A stretch of 64,000 nucleotides of DNA from Candidatus Saccharimonadota bacterium (GTDB lineage Bacteria; Patescibacteriota; Saccharimonadia; Saccharimonadales; Saccharimonadaceae): contig JAFUAT010000010.1 in the NCBI GenBank assembly GCA_017460625.1, positions 35,326-99,325 of the forward strand, written 5' to 3'. This document shows positions 52,673-62,187 of this stretch, one piece after another. The number at the start of each line of letters is the position of its first letter. Position 1 is the stretch's first letter. A program made the translations under genes and the position numbers. Below the pieces are notes generated by a model. The model was not told where the DNA came from. It saw only the letters and a list, made by a program, of their open reading frames with translations, and did no database searches.

Positions 52673-54093
52673 TTTGCGCCTTCTCCCCTAAACACTGCTG
52701 CTATAGTTCTAAAGAAAATCTGTACATCGAGAAGTAACGACCAATTCATCACATAGTATATATCTAGTGCTCTTCTTTCTTCAAAAGAAATGTCCCTTCT
52801 TCCAGACACTTGCGCAAACCCCGTTAATCCAGATTTTACTGACAAAATTAAGGATCTATCGCCATAGTCTCTTAGCTCATCCGGAAGTAGCGCTCTAGGC
52901 CCAATCAGAGAAATATCACCCTTTAAAATATTTATTAGTTGTGGCAACTCATCAAGCGATGTTCTCCTAATAAACTTACCAAATTTTGTAATTCTCGGAT
53001 CATCTTTTAAATAATCACCATTTTTGCGGTATTTGCTAATCAAGTTTCGCTTTCCCATTTTTATAAACGCTTCTTCTGGCGTCATTCCACTCCATTCCGG
53101 TTTCATCGAACGAAACTTATAACATTTAAATTTTCTGTTATATCTAGTCAAACGTTCGGATACAAACACAGCTGGCGCTTTTGGATTTGTAATTTTCAAA
53201 ATTAGCCAAACAATTGCCATCGGAATCGCCGCTACGATTAAAGCCACCACAGCAAACAAAAGGTCAAAACCACGTTTACATACCGCAAAGCCACCAGAAA
53301 GTGGCGTGAGCTTCACGAGTACCGCCGGCGTATTTCCAACAAGTTCCAATTCCCCAAAATGTGAAGAAAGTTCCGTCTCAGACGGAACAAAATAATATAA
53401 AAGGTGCCTTTGCACTGCCTGTTTATAGACGTATTCAGTGGATTTTTCGTCAGTCTGGAAAATCACATCTACTTTTGTCTTTCTAAACGCTTCCTTTAAT
53501 GATGAATATTGACGTTCTTTCAAATCCGACGGAATGAATTTTCGCCCCGCTACAATCCCCGCCAATCTATATCCATATCCCGGCGTAGAAGTAATGAAAT
53601 CGGCTAAGTATTCTGTGTTCTTATTATTTCCAATAATGAGCGCCCGTTTTACACCGTAATTTTTCTTAAAAATCTGTCTCGCAGCAAATAGAACAAGTAC
53701 TCTCTCAAGCATTAAAAACGTGAACGAAATCACCACAGCAAGCAAAGCAATCACTCTTACCGGGAACAAATTTCTTCCCACAAAAAAATCATACACGATT
53801 AGCGCCGCCACCGAAAGCACCGCCGCAAGAAATACTCTTCCTACTTCCGGAAGACGTGATTTATTTAAAAAAACCGATTTTTTATAAAGCCCAAGCGCCG
53901 CCAAAATCACCAACATAATTGGCACTAGCCACACAATCTCCATAGTGAATTCTAAAAGCTGCGATTCAAACATATATGGACGCGGATCTACGTGCACACG
54001 AATAAAATAAGCCAGCGCAAAAGACGCAATCAACATTGCAGCGTCACCCAGAATGAGCGCTAATCTCAAAACATAATCGGACTTTTTCCGCAT
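52669..54093 (-). CDS. exopolysaccharide polyprenyl glycosylphosphotransferase (WbaP/WcaJ type)
   Basis: The 474-residue protein has four N-terminal helices (about 10-125), a CoA-binding-like domain and a fifth helix at about 275-300. The C-terminal catalytic domain contains KRGFDLLFAVVALIV, FKCYKFRSMKPEWSGM, RRTSLDELPQLINILKGDISLIGPRALLPDE and GLTGFAQVSGRRDISF. It transfers a sugar phosphate from a nucleotide sugar to undecaprenyl phosphate, the first step of the surface polysaccharide made by the two downstream gene products. The -10 box at 54100-54105 lies 6 bases before the ATG. Confidence 0.94.
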   Translation of the reverse strand: MRKKSDYVLRLALILGDAAMLIASFALAYFIRVHVDPRPYMFESQLLEFTMEIVWLVPIMLVILAALGLYKKSVFLNKSRLPEVGRVFLAAVLSVAALIVYDFFVGRNLFPVRVIALLAVVISFTFLMLERVLVLFAARQIFKKNYGVKRALIIGNNKNTEYLADFITSTPGYGYRLAGIVAGRKFIPSDLKERQYSSLKEAFRKTKVDVIFQTDEKSTEYVYKQAVQRHLLYYFVPSETELSSHFGELELVGNTPAVLVKLTPLSGGFAVCKRGFDLLFAVVALIVAAIPMAIVWLILKITNPKAPAVFVSERLTRYNRKFKCYKFRSMKPEWSGMTPEEAFIKMGKRNLISKYRKNGDYLKDDPRITKFGKFIRRTSLDELPQLINILKGDISLIGPRALLPDELRDYGDRSLILSVKSGLTGFAQVSGRRDISFEERRALDIYYVMNWSLLLDVQIFFRTIAAVFRGEGAK

Positions 54094-54127
54094 ATATATA
54101 TTATATCATAAACACCGAAGTCAAGTA

Positions 54128-54918
54128 TTACATTGCTAAAGTTTTAATCTTGTCAAATCTCACCGCTTCAACCGCTTTTCTTAACGCTTCTTCCGAACCA
54201 TAATAAGTTTGATTCCCTGGCGAATCACTAAGCATATGTTGTGCAAATGGAAAACTAATTACTTTATCTAGCTTTGCCCCAAAGCTCCCCGTTGTTTTTG
54301 TAGAAGCATGATAAAAAGAGACATCTTCCAATGGAATATCTAGCGCCATCTTCATTTCTTCCGGGAAAAACGTCAAAGAAAACAAATCCCCATCTGGTTC
54401 CCCCGCAAGGCGACCATAAGCAATAGAAGTATTTCCTTCAATCCAAAGTTTTTGATTCAGATTTCGCATTTTACTATGCATCAAAGACGCCGTCAATGCC
54501 ACCCTTTTAGTTCTATCCAAATTTTCCATTTCACAGACAAAATCACCTTCACATGTCGTAGTCATCACCGCACGCTTCACGTCCGGAGATTTAAGACCAT
54601 GCTTTTCGTCATAAGAAATCGAATCGCTAATGTAGTCCATCATTACCCAAGAGAGCAGTCCAGTTTTTGTATTCTTCGCTACCAAATAATATTCAGCCCT
54701 AGCACCCCAAAATACGCTGGTATGAATTCTAAACATCGAAACAATTCCATAATATTTTTCCTCATCACCATCAAATACCCGTGATTTTGCCGGCACAAAA
54801 CTTTCCTTTGCAAACAAACGGGTAGTTTTGCGAGCCTAGTTTGCATATAATGCGATTTTCCTACCATCATCGGATCCACCAATCGCTCAACACCCTTAGC
54901 GTATTCTAATACGTTCAT
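54128..54918 (-). CDS. unknown protein, with -1 frameshift near its 5' end
   Basis: The 229-codon frame that ends at 54128 has no ATG and no ribosome site at its apparent TTG start (54817). The true start is likely ATG 54918 (MNVLEYAKGVERLVDPMM), where TATAAT at 54926-54931 lies 7 bases upstream. That frame reads to HYMQTRLAK, then must shift by -1 at an A4 run (54826-54829) to continue TTRLFAKESFVPAKSR. The corrected protein has about 262 residues, is soluble and contains no motif I recognise. It follows the same GCAAAA pattern as the ftsH shift. Confidence 0.6.
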
Positions 54919-54980
54919 ATTTTAAATTATAGCATAACGGGTTTTAATCAAATCAAAAACAGTAGTGTTATAATAAGCAT

Positions 54981-55613
54981 ATGAAGTATAGCAAAACCTT
55001 TCGAAATTACATGAACGACAAAATCAAACTAAAGACTTATCAAAAAGTTGGGATGATGCTTTTGGTTGTAGTAATCGCAGGTTTTGTCGGATGGATATAT
55101 GAATTCTTGCTCGCTTGGTTTGAAACCGGACAAATTTGGTGGAAAGGCGGCAATTTACTTCCCTGGATGAACATTTATGCTATCGGCGCCGTTTTTCTCG
55201 TTCCAATCACCTGGAAAATTCGTAAATACCCTTGGCTCGTTTTCATAGTATCTGTACTCGTCACCGGAATCGTAGAATTGGCAGGCGGCTGGCTTGTATA
55301 TACAATAGGAAACGGCACTAGATATTGGAATTACTGCGATGGTCCTTGGGCCTTTGGCAGTATCAATGGCTTTGTCTGCGTTCTTAGCGTAACTTGTTTC
55401 GGACTCAGTGCACTTGCATTGATGTACTTAGTCGTGCCATTTTGCATCCATCTTGCATTAAACATGAAAAAACAAGTGTTTTTAACATTAGCCATTTCCC
55501 TATTTGTCCTAATTATGGCCGACGAAATCACAAATCTCACCCTCAAAAATCTAAATCTCCCCACCGCCATGGACTTCTATCGCTCACTCGGATTAGAATA
55601 TCAAGGTTTCTAG
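54981..55613 (+). CDS. putative ABC transporter permease-like membrane protein (CmpB family)
   Basis: The 210-residue protein has about five helices. The segment GFVGWIYEFLLAWF and the block WGRYWNY-type (GTRYWNYCDGPWAFGSINGFVCV) match the PF06541-like membrane family common in Clostridia, labelled ABC-type transport permease but with no proven transport role. A leaderless promoter is present (TATAAT 54969-54974, ATG 6 bases later), divergent from the frameshifted gene; the two -10 boxes are about 40 bases apart. Confidence 0.7.
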   Translation: MKYSKTFRNYMNDKIKLKTYQKVGMMLLVVVIAGFVGWIYEFLLAWFETGQIWWKGGNLLPWMNIYAIGAVFLVPITWKIRKYPWLVFIVSVLVTGIVELAGGWLVYTIGNGTRYWNYCDGPWAFGSINGFVCVLSVTCFGLSALALMYLVVPFCIHLALNMKKQVFLTLAISLFVLIMADEITNLTLKNLNLPTAMDFYRSLGLEYQGF

Positions 55614-55748
55614 TGAGTAATATTCATATATCTAACAATAAACTTAATATAACATAATATCTCATTTCACAAATATTAGTTTAATAAGCTTTTTAAGTTT
55701 ATTTTAAAACATTAGTGATACAATTAGCATAGATAATAAGGAGACTAC

Positions 55749-57188
55749 ATGCAAAATAAAAAACAACAGCCGGGTGGAGCGCCATCAAATAACAATCCAG
55801 ACGGAACACCTAGCAATCAAAGCTCAAGTAGCGTCACCCATACCGGCACCACCGAACTCACGAGCGATGCGAGCTTGTCTAGTCAAACTTATTCCAGTAC
55901 AAATTCAGCCGAAAACGCCCTACTAGTTAAAAACGCCACAATTACTCTTGAGAATCCTACTATCACCAAGTCCGGTGATGATAGCGGTGATAATTCCGAT
56001 TTTTATGGCACCAATGCTGCAGTTTTTGCTTATGATAACGCTACCCTAAATATCACCGGCGGTACTATTACTACCGATGGTTCGCACGCTAATGCAGTTT
56101 TTGCTTATGACTCTGGCACAATCAATATTGTAGATACATCAATCACTACAAACTCTAATAATTCTGGCGGCATCATGGTTACCGGCGGTGGCACTTTAAA
56201 CGCCACCAATCTAACCGTCGAAACATCTGGCAATTCTTCAGCACCAATTCGCAGCGATCGCGGCGGTGGCACTATTGCAGTCGAAGGCGGTTCCTATACT
56301 TCAAGCGGTACCGGCAGTCCAGCAATTTATTCTACTGCCGATATCACCGTAAAAAATTCCACTCTCACCGCCACCGCCTCCGAGGGCATAGTCATAGAAG
56401 GCTTAAATAGCGTCACCCTCGAAAACACTACGATCAACGATACTAATAATCAGCTAAACGGCAATTCAGAAACCTACAAAAACATCTTTATTTATCAATC
56501 CATGAGCGGTGATGCTGAAACCGGCACCGGCACCTTCACCGCCAAAAACAGCACTTTTATCACTAATCAAGGCGACCATTTCTTTATTACTAACACCACG
56601 GCCATCATTAATCTCGAGAACAACAAATTCATCAATAATGATTCCACCGGCATCTTTCTACGGGCTCAAAGTGGTAAATGGGGCACATCCGGCTCAAATG
56701 GCGGTAAAGTCACCCTGAACGCCACTTCTCAAGAAATCATCGGCGACATCACCATTGACAGCATTTCCTCGCTAGACTTAAATCTTACAAACAGTTACGC
56801 AAAAAGCGCCTTTACCGGCGAAGGTACCATCAACCTCACACTAGATAGCGCTTCAATCGTAGTTTTGACCAGCGATTCATACGTCACCTCCCTAAATAAC
56901 GCCACCACCGACAATTCCAATATCTACGCCAACGGCTACAAACTTTACGTAAACGGCGCCGAAGTTTCTATCAACCAAGCCGCCGCGCCAGAATCTTTCT
57001 TGAGTGATGGCACCGAAGTAGTTACAATCGAAGAGACCGAGACCATTACGACTACAAATTCTAATACAAGTAACGCCGCCATTCCAATCATCATTTCCTG
57101 CGTCGTTGGCGGAATATTAACTATAGCAATCATCATTGCAGTTATTATCAAACTTAAAAAATCCAAAGCCGGCAATGACCAAAATTAA
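55749..57188 (+). CDS. surface beta-helix protein with C-terminal membrane anchor
   Basis: The 479-residue protein has a Gln/Asn/Pro-rich start and then many short beta repeats of the right-handed beta-helix kind (units such as NATLNITGGTITTDGS, SGTINIVDTSIT, GTLNATNLTVETSG) from about residue 60 to 390. It ends in one strong membrane helix (about 440-465) and a Lys-rich tail. No N-terminal signal peptide is visible, which is odd for a protein of this kind. A ribosome site AAGGAG precedes the ATG. It resembles adhesin-like proteins of gut Firmicutes (by eye). Confidence 0.7.
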   Translation: MQNKKQQPGGAPSNNNPDGTPSNQSSSSVTHTGTTELTSDASLSSQTYSSTNSAENALLVKNATITLENPTITKSGDDSGDNSDFYGTNAAVFAYDNATLNITGGTITTDGSHANAVFAYDSGTINIVDTSITTNSNNSGGIMVTGGGTLNATNLTVETSGNSSAPIRSDRGGGTIAVEGGSYTSSGTGSPAIYSTADITVKNSTLTATASEGIVIEGLNSVTLENTTINDTNNQLNGNSETYKNIFIYQSMSGDAETGTGTFTAKNSTFITNQGDHFFITNTTAIINLENNKFINNDSTGIFLRAQSGKWGTSGSNGGKVTLNATSQEIIGDITIDSISSLDLNLTNSYAKSAFTGEGTINLTLDSASIVVLTSDSYVTSLNNATTDNSNIYANGYKLYVNGAEVSINQAAAPESFLSDGTEVVTIEETETITTTNSNTSNAAIPIIISCVVGGILTIAIIIAVIIKLKKSKAGNDQN

Positions 57189-57303
57189 ACGTTTTTGTGA
57201 TATAATAAACAAAGCTTGAAACAGTCTTTTATAAAGATAGAAACGACGTAAAACATACAGCAAGAATATTATTATCATAATTTAAAGAAAGAAGGTTATT
57301 TTT

Positions 57304-59277
57304 GTGGAAAACAATAAAGCCCTAGGCTCAGAAAAAATTAACAAACTAATTCGCAAATTCGCAATTCCGTGCATTATATCACTACTAATTAGCGCACTGT
57401 ATAATATAGTCGATCAAATATTTATTGGCAATTCCAAGCTAGGTTTTCTCGGCAACGCTGCCACATCAGTCGTATTTCCTATCACCATTATCTCATTTGC
57501 TTTTGCCTGGTGTTTTGGCGATGGTGCAGTTGCGCTAATGAGCATACGCCAAGGCCAAAAAGACGACAAAGGTGTAGCCAAAATAATTGGTAACGCCTTA
57601 CTGGTCAACGTTATTACTAGCATTATATTTATAATATTCTGCTTCGTTTTGATGGATCCGCTTCTCAACCTTTTCGGTGCGTCCGAAGCATCGCTACCAC
57701 TAGCGCAAAGTTATTTTAGAATAATTTTATATGCATCTACAGCATCAATGATGGGCGGTGTACTTTCAAATATTATTCGAGCAGACGGATCACCAACTTT
57801 CTCAATGGTCGTAACAGTCCTTGGTGCGGTAATGAATATTATCCTAGACCCGATTTTTATTTTTGGTCTCGACTGGGGGATAGAAGGTGCCGCAATTGCA
57901 ACAATTATTGGTCAAATCGCATCGTTTTTATTAGGAATATATTATATATTTTTCCGCGCGCGAACTTTCAAATTAAAAATAGCAAACTTTAAACCAGACT
58001 TAAAAACTATTCTACAATTTACCAAACTTGGTATTTCTACTTTTATCACGCAAATGTCAATTGTAGCAACTTCATTAGTTGGCAATATGATGCTAGCTAA
58101 ATGGGGCGCTCAGTCAATTTATGGCGCAGATATTCCGATTGCAGTGATGGGTATCGCTATGAAAGTATTTACAGTAGTCATCAATATTGTAGTTGGCCTA
58201 TTAGTAGGTGCGCAACCGATTCTCGGCTTCAATTACGGCGCCGAAAAATACGACCGTGTCAAAGAGACCTTTCGTATTGCCATGATTGGAACTATTGTTG
58301 TTGGCATCATCGCCACAATAATTTTCGAATTCTTCCCAGATCTAGTTATCAATATTTTTGGAACTCAAAACGAACTATACATGGAATTTGCACGCAAAAT
58401 GTTTCGCATTTTTCTAGCATTAGTCGCATTTACGCTCTCAGTTAAAGCAATTTCTATTTTCTTCCAGGCCGTAGGCGAACCCAAAAAGGCTGCCATCTCC
58501 TCACTTATGCGTGATATTGTTTGTTTTGTTCCGCTGTGCATTATTTTACCAAATTTCTTTGGTATAGACGGTGTCCTTTATTCTGCACCAATCGCAGACA
58601 TAATTGGTATTTTAGTTGCCGGAACTCTAGCCATCAAGTTTTATAAAAATCTCGGCAAAGCAAAAGCTATAAATACCATCAGCAAAACAACAATCAAAGA
58701 TTCTCATCCTGGCGTAATTATTGCAATTTCTCGCGAGCATGGCTCCGCCGGTAAAGAAATCGGCAAACTCGTAGCCGAACAATTAAAAATACCTTATTAT
58801 TATAAAGAACTACTCGCAGTAGCCGCCAAAGATTCCGGTCTTTCAGAAAAATATTTAAACGATTTAAATTCTCATGACGACGAAGGTATCATGCGAGATT
58901 TATATCTCAGCTCTACACCAGCAGAATACGCAATCAAAGCCCAACGACAAGCAATTCAAGAAATCGCTAAGCACGGCTCTTGCGTGATTGTTGGACGCGC
59001 AGCAGACTATGTTTTACGGAACAATAAAAAGCTACTACGCGTGTTCGTTTCCGCTCCAGACGAGTATCGTATCAAAAAACTAAAAGAAATGTATGGCGAC
59101 AATCCGTCCGAAGCAAAAAAGTCCATCAAAAAATCTGACACTAATCGTGCCTCCTACTACAATACAATTTCCGGCTTAGAGTGGGGCAAACGCGAGAATT
59201 ACGACCTCTGTCTTGACAGTTCCATTGGAAATGAAGCAACTGCCAGAATCATCGCCGAGTACGCAAAAAATATCTAG
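57304..59277 (+). CDS. MATE-family efflux transporter fused to a cytidylate-kinase-like domain
   Basis: GTG at 57304 (AGAAGG before it) opens 657 codons. Residues 1-450 form twelve helices of a MATE exporter (IDQIFIGNSKLGFLG, GDGAVALMS, IIRADGSPTFSM). Residues 460-657 form a nucleotide-kinase-like domain with P-loop ISREHGSAGKEIGKLVAEQL and CVIVGRAADYVL, RVFVSAPDEYRIKKL, as in the cytidylate kinase-like family PF13189. MATE proteins export drugs or metabolites with H+ or Na+. The cytosolic domain may sense nucleotides. The 115-base upstream region holds TATAAT at 57202-57207 and a leader of about 90 bases. Confidence 0.85.
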   Translation: MENNKALGSEKINKLIRKFAIPCIISLLISALYNIVDQIFIGNSKLGFLGNAATSVVFPITIISFAFAWCFGDGAVALMSIRQGQKDDKGVAKIIGNALLVNVITSIIFIIFCFVLMDPLLNLFGASEASLPLAQSYFRIILYASTASMMGGVLSNIIRADGSPTFSMVVTVLGAVMNIILDPIFIFGLDWGIEGAAIATIIGQIASFLLGIYYIFFRARTFKLKIANFKPDLKTILQFTKLGISTFITQMSIVATSLVGNMMLAKWGAQSIYGADIPIAVMGIAMKVFTVVINIVVGLLVGAQPILGFNYGAEKYDRVKETFRIAMIGTIVVGIIATIIFEFFPDLVINIFGTQNELYMEFARKMFRIFLALVAFTLSVKAISIFFQAVGEPKKAAISSLMRDIVCFVPLCIILPNFFGIDGVLYSAPIADIIGILVAGTLAIKFYKNLGKAKAINTISKTTIKDSHPGVIIAISREHGSAGKEIGKLVAEQLKIPYYYKELLAVAAKDSGLSEKYLNDLNSHDDEGIMRDLYLSSTPAEYAIKAQRQAIQEIAKHGSCVIVGRAADYVLRNNKKLLRVFVSAPDEYRIKKLKEMYGDNPSEAKKSIKKSDTNRASYYNTISGLEWGKRENYDLCLDSSIGNEATARIIAEYAKNI

Positions 59278-59358
59278 ACCAGTGCGTCAAGCCAATCGTC
59301 AAGCTGTTTAATCCCCTCTATCATTTTTCACCTTTCTTCCTGTATTACCAACATCTAA

Positions 59359-59943
59359 ATTGGTACCTCAGTATTTGAGTTCATAGGTGGCATTATTACC
59401 GGAAGCGTCGCTATCACTTCCGATGCTGTCCATGACCTAGGGGATGCTTTAAGTATTGGCATCGCAAGCCATGTCACACGTGATAGTAGCTCATTGAATC
59501 AAAGATCAGTAAATCTACACATGCTAGAAGACGTTCTGGGTTGGGCAGTGGTACTAATCGGCTCTATCGTAATGAAATTCACCAAAATCACGGTTATAGA
59601 TCCAATCCTTTCCCTTGGTGTCGCGACATTCATTCTAATCGAAGCTGCCAAAAATCTACATGAAATTATAAAGATATTTCTAGAAGTTACGCCAAAAGAT
59701 ATAGATTTAGAAAAAATTAAAATAGATATTAAACGTATCCACGGCGTTGTAGATATTCATCATATCCACGTTAGGAGTATAAACGGCGAAGAAAATCATG
59801 CCACACTCCATGTCGTGGTTAAAAAATACGACAAAAATATTAAGAATACTGTAAAAGAAGTTTTAAAGAAACACAATATTTCGCATTCCGTAATAGAAAT
59901 CGAACAAACAGACGAGGAGTGTGAAGATAAAATCTGTAAATAA
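59359..59943 (+). pseudogene. truncated cation diffusion facilitator gene with internal deletion
   Basis: A frame without a start at about 59359 reads FEFIGGIITGSVAITSDAVHDLGDALSIGIASHV, the second helix and metal site (SDAxHDLGD) of CDF transporters. It then jumps to SSLNQRSVNLHMLEDVLGW, the fifth helix and its site. Helices 1, 3 and 4 are missing, and the cytosolic C-terminal domain is intact to the end. The stretch from ATG 59494 (149 codons) is therefore only the 3' half. A stop lies just upstream (59356-59358). Confidence 0.8.
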
Positions 59944-60063
59944 CACGTTTAAAATTATCGCTAACCTTGATTTTTAACGTAAAGATTGATGTAATAATAG
60001 TAGTAAAAGGAATAGTTGATACGCAAAGCGAGTATCCGCCATTTTTTAATAAAAGTCGTCTCA

Positions 60064-60903
60064 CTATTTTTCGTACTCTGGTTGCCACGTTGCATATTGT
60101 TTTAGTTCTACTTCGCCGCCGTTATAATAACGAATGCCTTCATCAAGTTTAGCGATTTCGGCCATTTCGTCATCGGTAAGTTTAAAATCGAAAATATCGG
60201 CATTTTCTTTGATGTGTTCCGGATTGCGTGAACCTGGGATGACGATAAAGCCCATTTGATTGTGCCATTTTAGAATTATTTGAGCTGGTGTTTTGTCGTA
60301 TTTTTCGGTGAGCTTAGTAAAAATCGGTTCGCGAGCAAGACTCTTGTCGCCGTGTCCCAAAGGATACCAACACATGATTTTAATACCCTTTTCGTCGGTA
60401 ATTTTACGAGTTTCGGATTGCGTAAAATACGGATGGCATTCGACTTGGATGACTTGCGGTACGATTTCGCAAACTCCTAGCAATTCGTCGAGATATTTGC
60501 CCTCAAAGTTAGAAATACCAATAGCCTTAATTTTACCGTCCTTATAGGCCTGCTCGAGCATTTTATAGCCAGCTTTCCAATCGCCAGTTGGCTGATGTAG
60601 AAATAATAAATCGATATAGTCGAGACCGAGGCGCTCGAGCGTTTCATCGATAGCGCGCTCGTTCGTATATTCAGTTGGCCAAAGTTTAGTAGAGACAAAG
60701 ATATCTTCACGAGCAACGCCAGATTTCTTAATACCGCGACCAGTACCCCGCTCGTTAACATAAGCATTTGCCGTATCGACAAGGCGGTACCCATTTTTAA
60801 GGGCTACCTCGACAGAACTTTCAGCTTCGTCTGACGTAAAAGTAAAAACACCAATGCCAACAGTTGGCATTTCTACTCCGTTGTTTAACTTTATACTTTT
60901 CAT
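60064..60903 (-). CDS. aldo/keto reductase
   Basis: The 279-residue protein shows the family signature GVEMPTVGIGVF, the catalytic set DTANAYVNERGTG (Asp and Tyr), STKLWPTEY (Lys) and LDYIDLLFLHQPTGDW (His), and the NADPH loop IVIPGSRNPEHIKENADIFDF. It reduces aldehydes and ketones with NADPH. It lies 12 bases after a flavodoxin gene on the same strand, and a MerR gene is divergent, so it belongs to a regulated redox or carbonyl-stress module. The substrate is not predictable. Confidence 0.92.
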   Translation of the reverse strand: MKSIKLNNGVEMPTVGIGVFTFTSDEAESSVEVALKNGYRLVDTANAYVNERGTGRGIKKSGVAREDIFVSTKLWPTEYTNERAIDETLERLGLDYIDLLFLHQPTGDWKAGYKMLEQAYKDGKIKAIGISNFEGKYLDELLGVCEIVPQVIQVECHPYFTQSETRKITDEKGIKIMCWYPLGHGDKSLAREPIFTKLTEKYDKTPAQIILKWHNQMGFIVIPGSRNPEHIKENADIFDFKLTDDEMAEIAKLDEGIRYYNGGEVELKQYATWQPEYEK

Positions 60904-60915
60904 ATTGTCTCCTTT

Positions 60916-61557
60916 TCAAAATCCTATTTCTTTTAGCCAGTTCTTAACGGTTTCGGTCTGGTCGGTTGGGTTAGCGTTCGGGCCATCGCCAATATCACCA
61001 CCGCGGATAGCGAGACCGTCTAAAACTTTAGCATTTGGCTCCCAGCCCTTAAGTGTATCCCAAGTACCGCCATCATAAGAACCTTCGTGTGTATTGAATG
61101 GAATGATAGTTTTACCCGAAAAATCATAATCTTCGAAAAATTTATACATTACCATCGGGAGCGTATACCACCACATAGGATAACCTACGAAAATATTGTC
61201 ATAGTTTTCTAAATCAATATTTAAATTTTTGTATTCTGGGCGGGCGTTTTCGTCCTTTTCAGTCTTAGCGACATTCGCCAAATCATCGTAAACTACTGGG
61301 TAGACTTTGACCGTCTCAATTTTCTTGATATCTCCGCCAACTTGCTCGTGAATAATGTTGGCAAACTTCTCCGTGTTCCCAGACTGAGAAAAGTAGATAA
61401 CCAAATTTTTGCCGTTTTGCACAGTTCCTCCTTTATTACTATTTTGACTTTCCTGAGCTAGTTTCTGACCACTATTGCTGGCTATAAGGAAACCACCGAA
61501 GGCAACCATGGTCACAGCGATAATGATCAGAATTAAGCCCATTGTCTTTTTATTCAT
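60916..61557 (-). CDS. membrane-anchored flavodoxin
   Basis: The 213-residue protein has one N-terminal membrane helix (about residues 7-26), then a flavodoxin fold starting KNLVIYFSQSGNTEKFANII (FMN phosphate loop at about 57-63), with FVGYPMWWYTLPMVMYKF and IIPFNTHEGSYDGG as the flavin-stacking and following blocks. Signal-anchored flavodoxins of this type occur next to aldo/keto reductases in Firmicutes. Its promoter has TTGACC (61589-61594), a 19-base spacer with a palindrome, and TAAAAT (61564-61569), a typical MerR target. It starts 6 bases after the -10. Confidence 0.88.
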   Translation of the reverse strand: MNKKTMGLILIIIAVTMVAFGGFLIASNSGQKLAQESQNSNKGGTVQNGKNLVIYFSQSGNTEKFANIIHEQVGGDIKKIETVKVYPVVYDDLANVAKTEKDENARPEYKNLNIDLENYDNIFVGYPMWWYTLPMVMYKFFEDYDFSGKTIIPFNTHEGSYDGGTWDTLKGWEPNAKVLDGLAIRGGDIGDGPNANPTDQTETVKNWLKEIGF

Positions 61558-61563
61558 GATATA

Positions 61564-61594
61564 ATTTTAACAAGCGGGTGTTACACCCGGTCAA
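61564..61594 (-). promoter_or_regulatory. MerR-type promoter with 19-base spacer and palindromic operator
   Basis: On the minus strand TTGACC and TAAAAT are separated by 19 bases instead of 17, and the spacer holds a perfect 15-base palindrome centred on 61582 (CGGGTGTTACACCCG). This is the layout MerR proteins untwist to activate transcription. The MerR gene itself lies immediately on the other side. Confidence 0.85.
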
Positions 61595-61611
61595 TGACAA
61601 ATGACTTTTCA

Positions 61612-62013
61612 ATGAAAAAATATTACACAATGAAAGAAACTTGCGACATCACAGGACTAACCTACGACGCCCTGAAATTCTACTGCAACAAAGGCCTGGT
61701 GCCATTCCATAAGCGTGATAAAAATAATCGGCGCATTTTCACGTACCATAATCTCGGTTGGCTAGAAAGCCTAAAAACGCTTAAGCAGTGTGACATGTCA
61801 ATCGAAGAAATCCGTGAATACTTGGACTCGGCCATGAAAGGCAAGTCAACAATCCCAGAGCGTAGAGCAATGCTCGAACAAAAAGAAAAAGACGTACGAA
61901 AACAAATCATCCAGCTAAAACAAACACTAGACTTCATTGCGTGGAAAAAGAGCCTATACGACGATTTCATTTCCGGCAAACGTGATTATTATACGAATCT
62001 GATAGAAGATTAA
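61612..62013 (+). CDS. MerR family transcriptional regulator
   Basis: From ATG 61612 (MKKYYTMKETCDITGL) the protein has 133 residues: an N-terminal winged helix-turn-helix (about 6-70, CDITGLTYDALKFYCNKGLV, NNRRIFTYHNLGWLESL), then a coiled coil (about 78-120) and a short tail with no conserved cysteine. It therefore senses something other than a metal by Cys, like the NmlR/BltR sort. It is divergent from the flavodoxin and reductase genes it most likely controls. An upstream ATG at 61594 overlaps the operator and is the alternative start. Confidence 0.88.
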   Translation: MKKYYTMKETCDITGLTYDALKFYCNKGLVPFHKRDKNNRRIFTYHNLGWLESLKTLKQCDMSIEEIREYLDSAMKGKSTIPERRAMLEQKEKDVRKQIIQLKQTLDFIAWKKSLYDDFISGKRDYYTNLIED

Positions 62014-62187
62014 ATGCCATCAACACAATACCGCCTAACATTATATACAGGCAAAGAGATGAGGAAGTTTGATGAAGATGACCACATATGATATCTAACT
62101 AATTGACATTGGTCAAGCGAGTATAAATGTCGGAGCAATGCGGAACGGCGAAATTAATTTTGTCGATTGACTACTGGAGAAAGAGAA
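62014..62187. other. 174-base gap with gene-like remnant
   Basis: No complete gene or RNA is seen. A plus-strand frame near 62100-62171 reads LIDIGQASINVGAMRNGEINFVD before a stop, preceded by a stop, and looks like a decayed coding fragment. No family was identified. It separates the MerR gene from the end of the converging nuclease gene. Confidence 0.35.
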
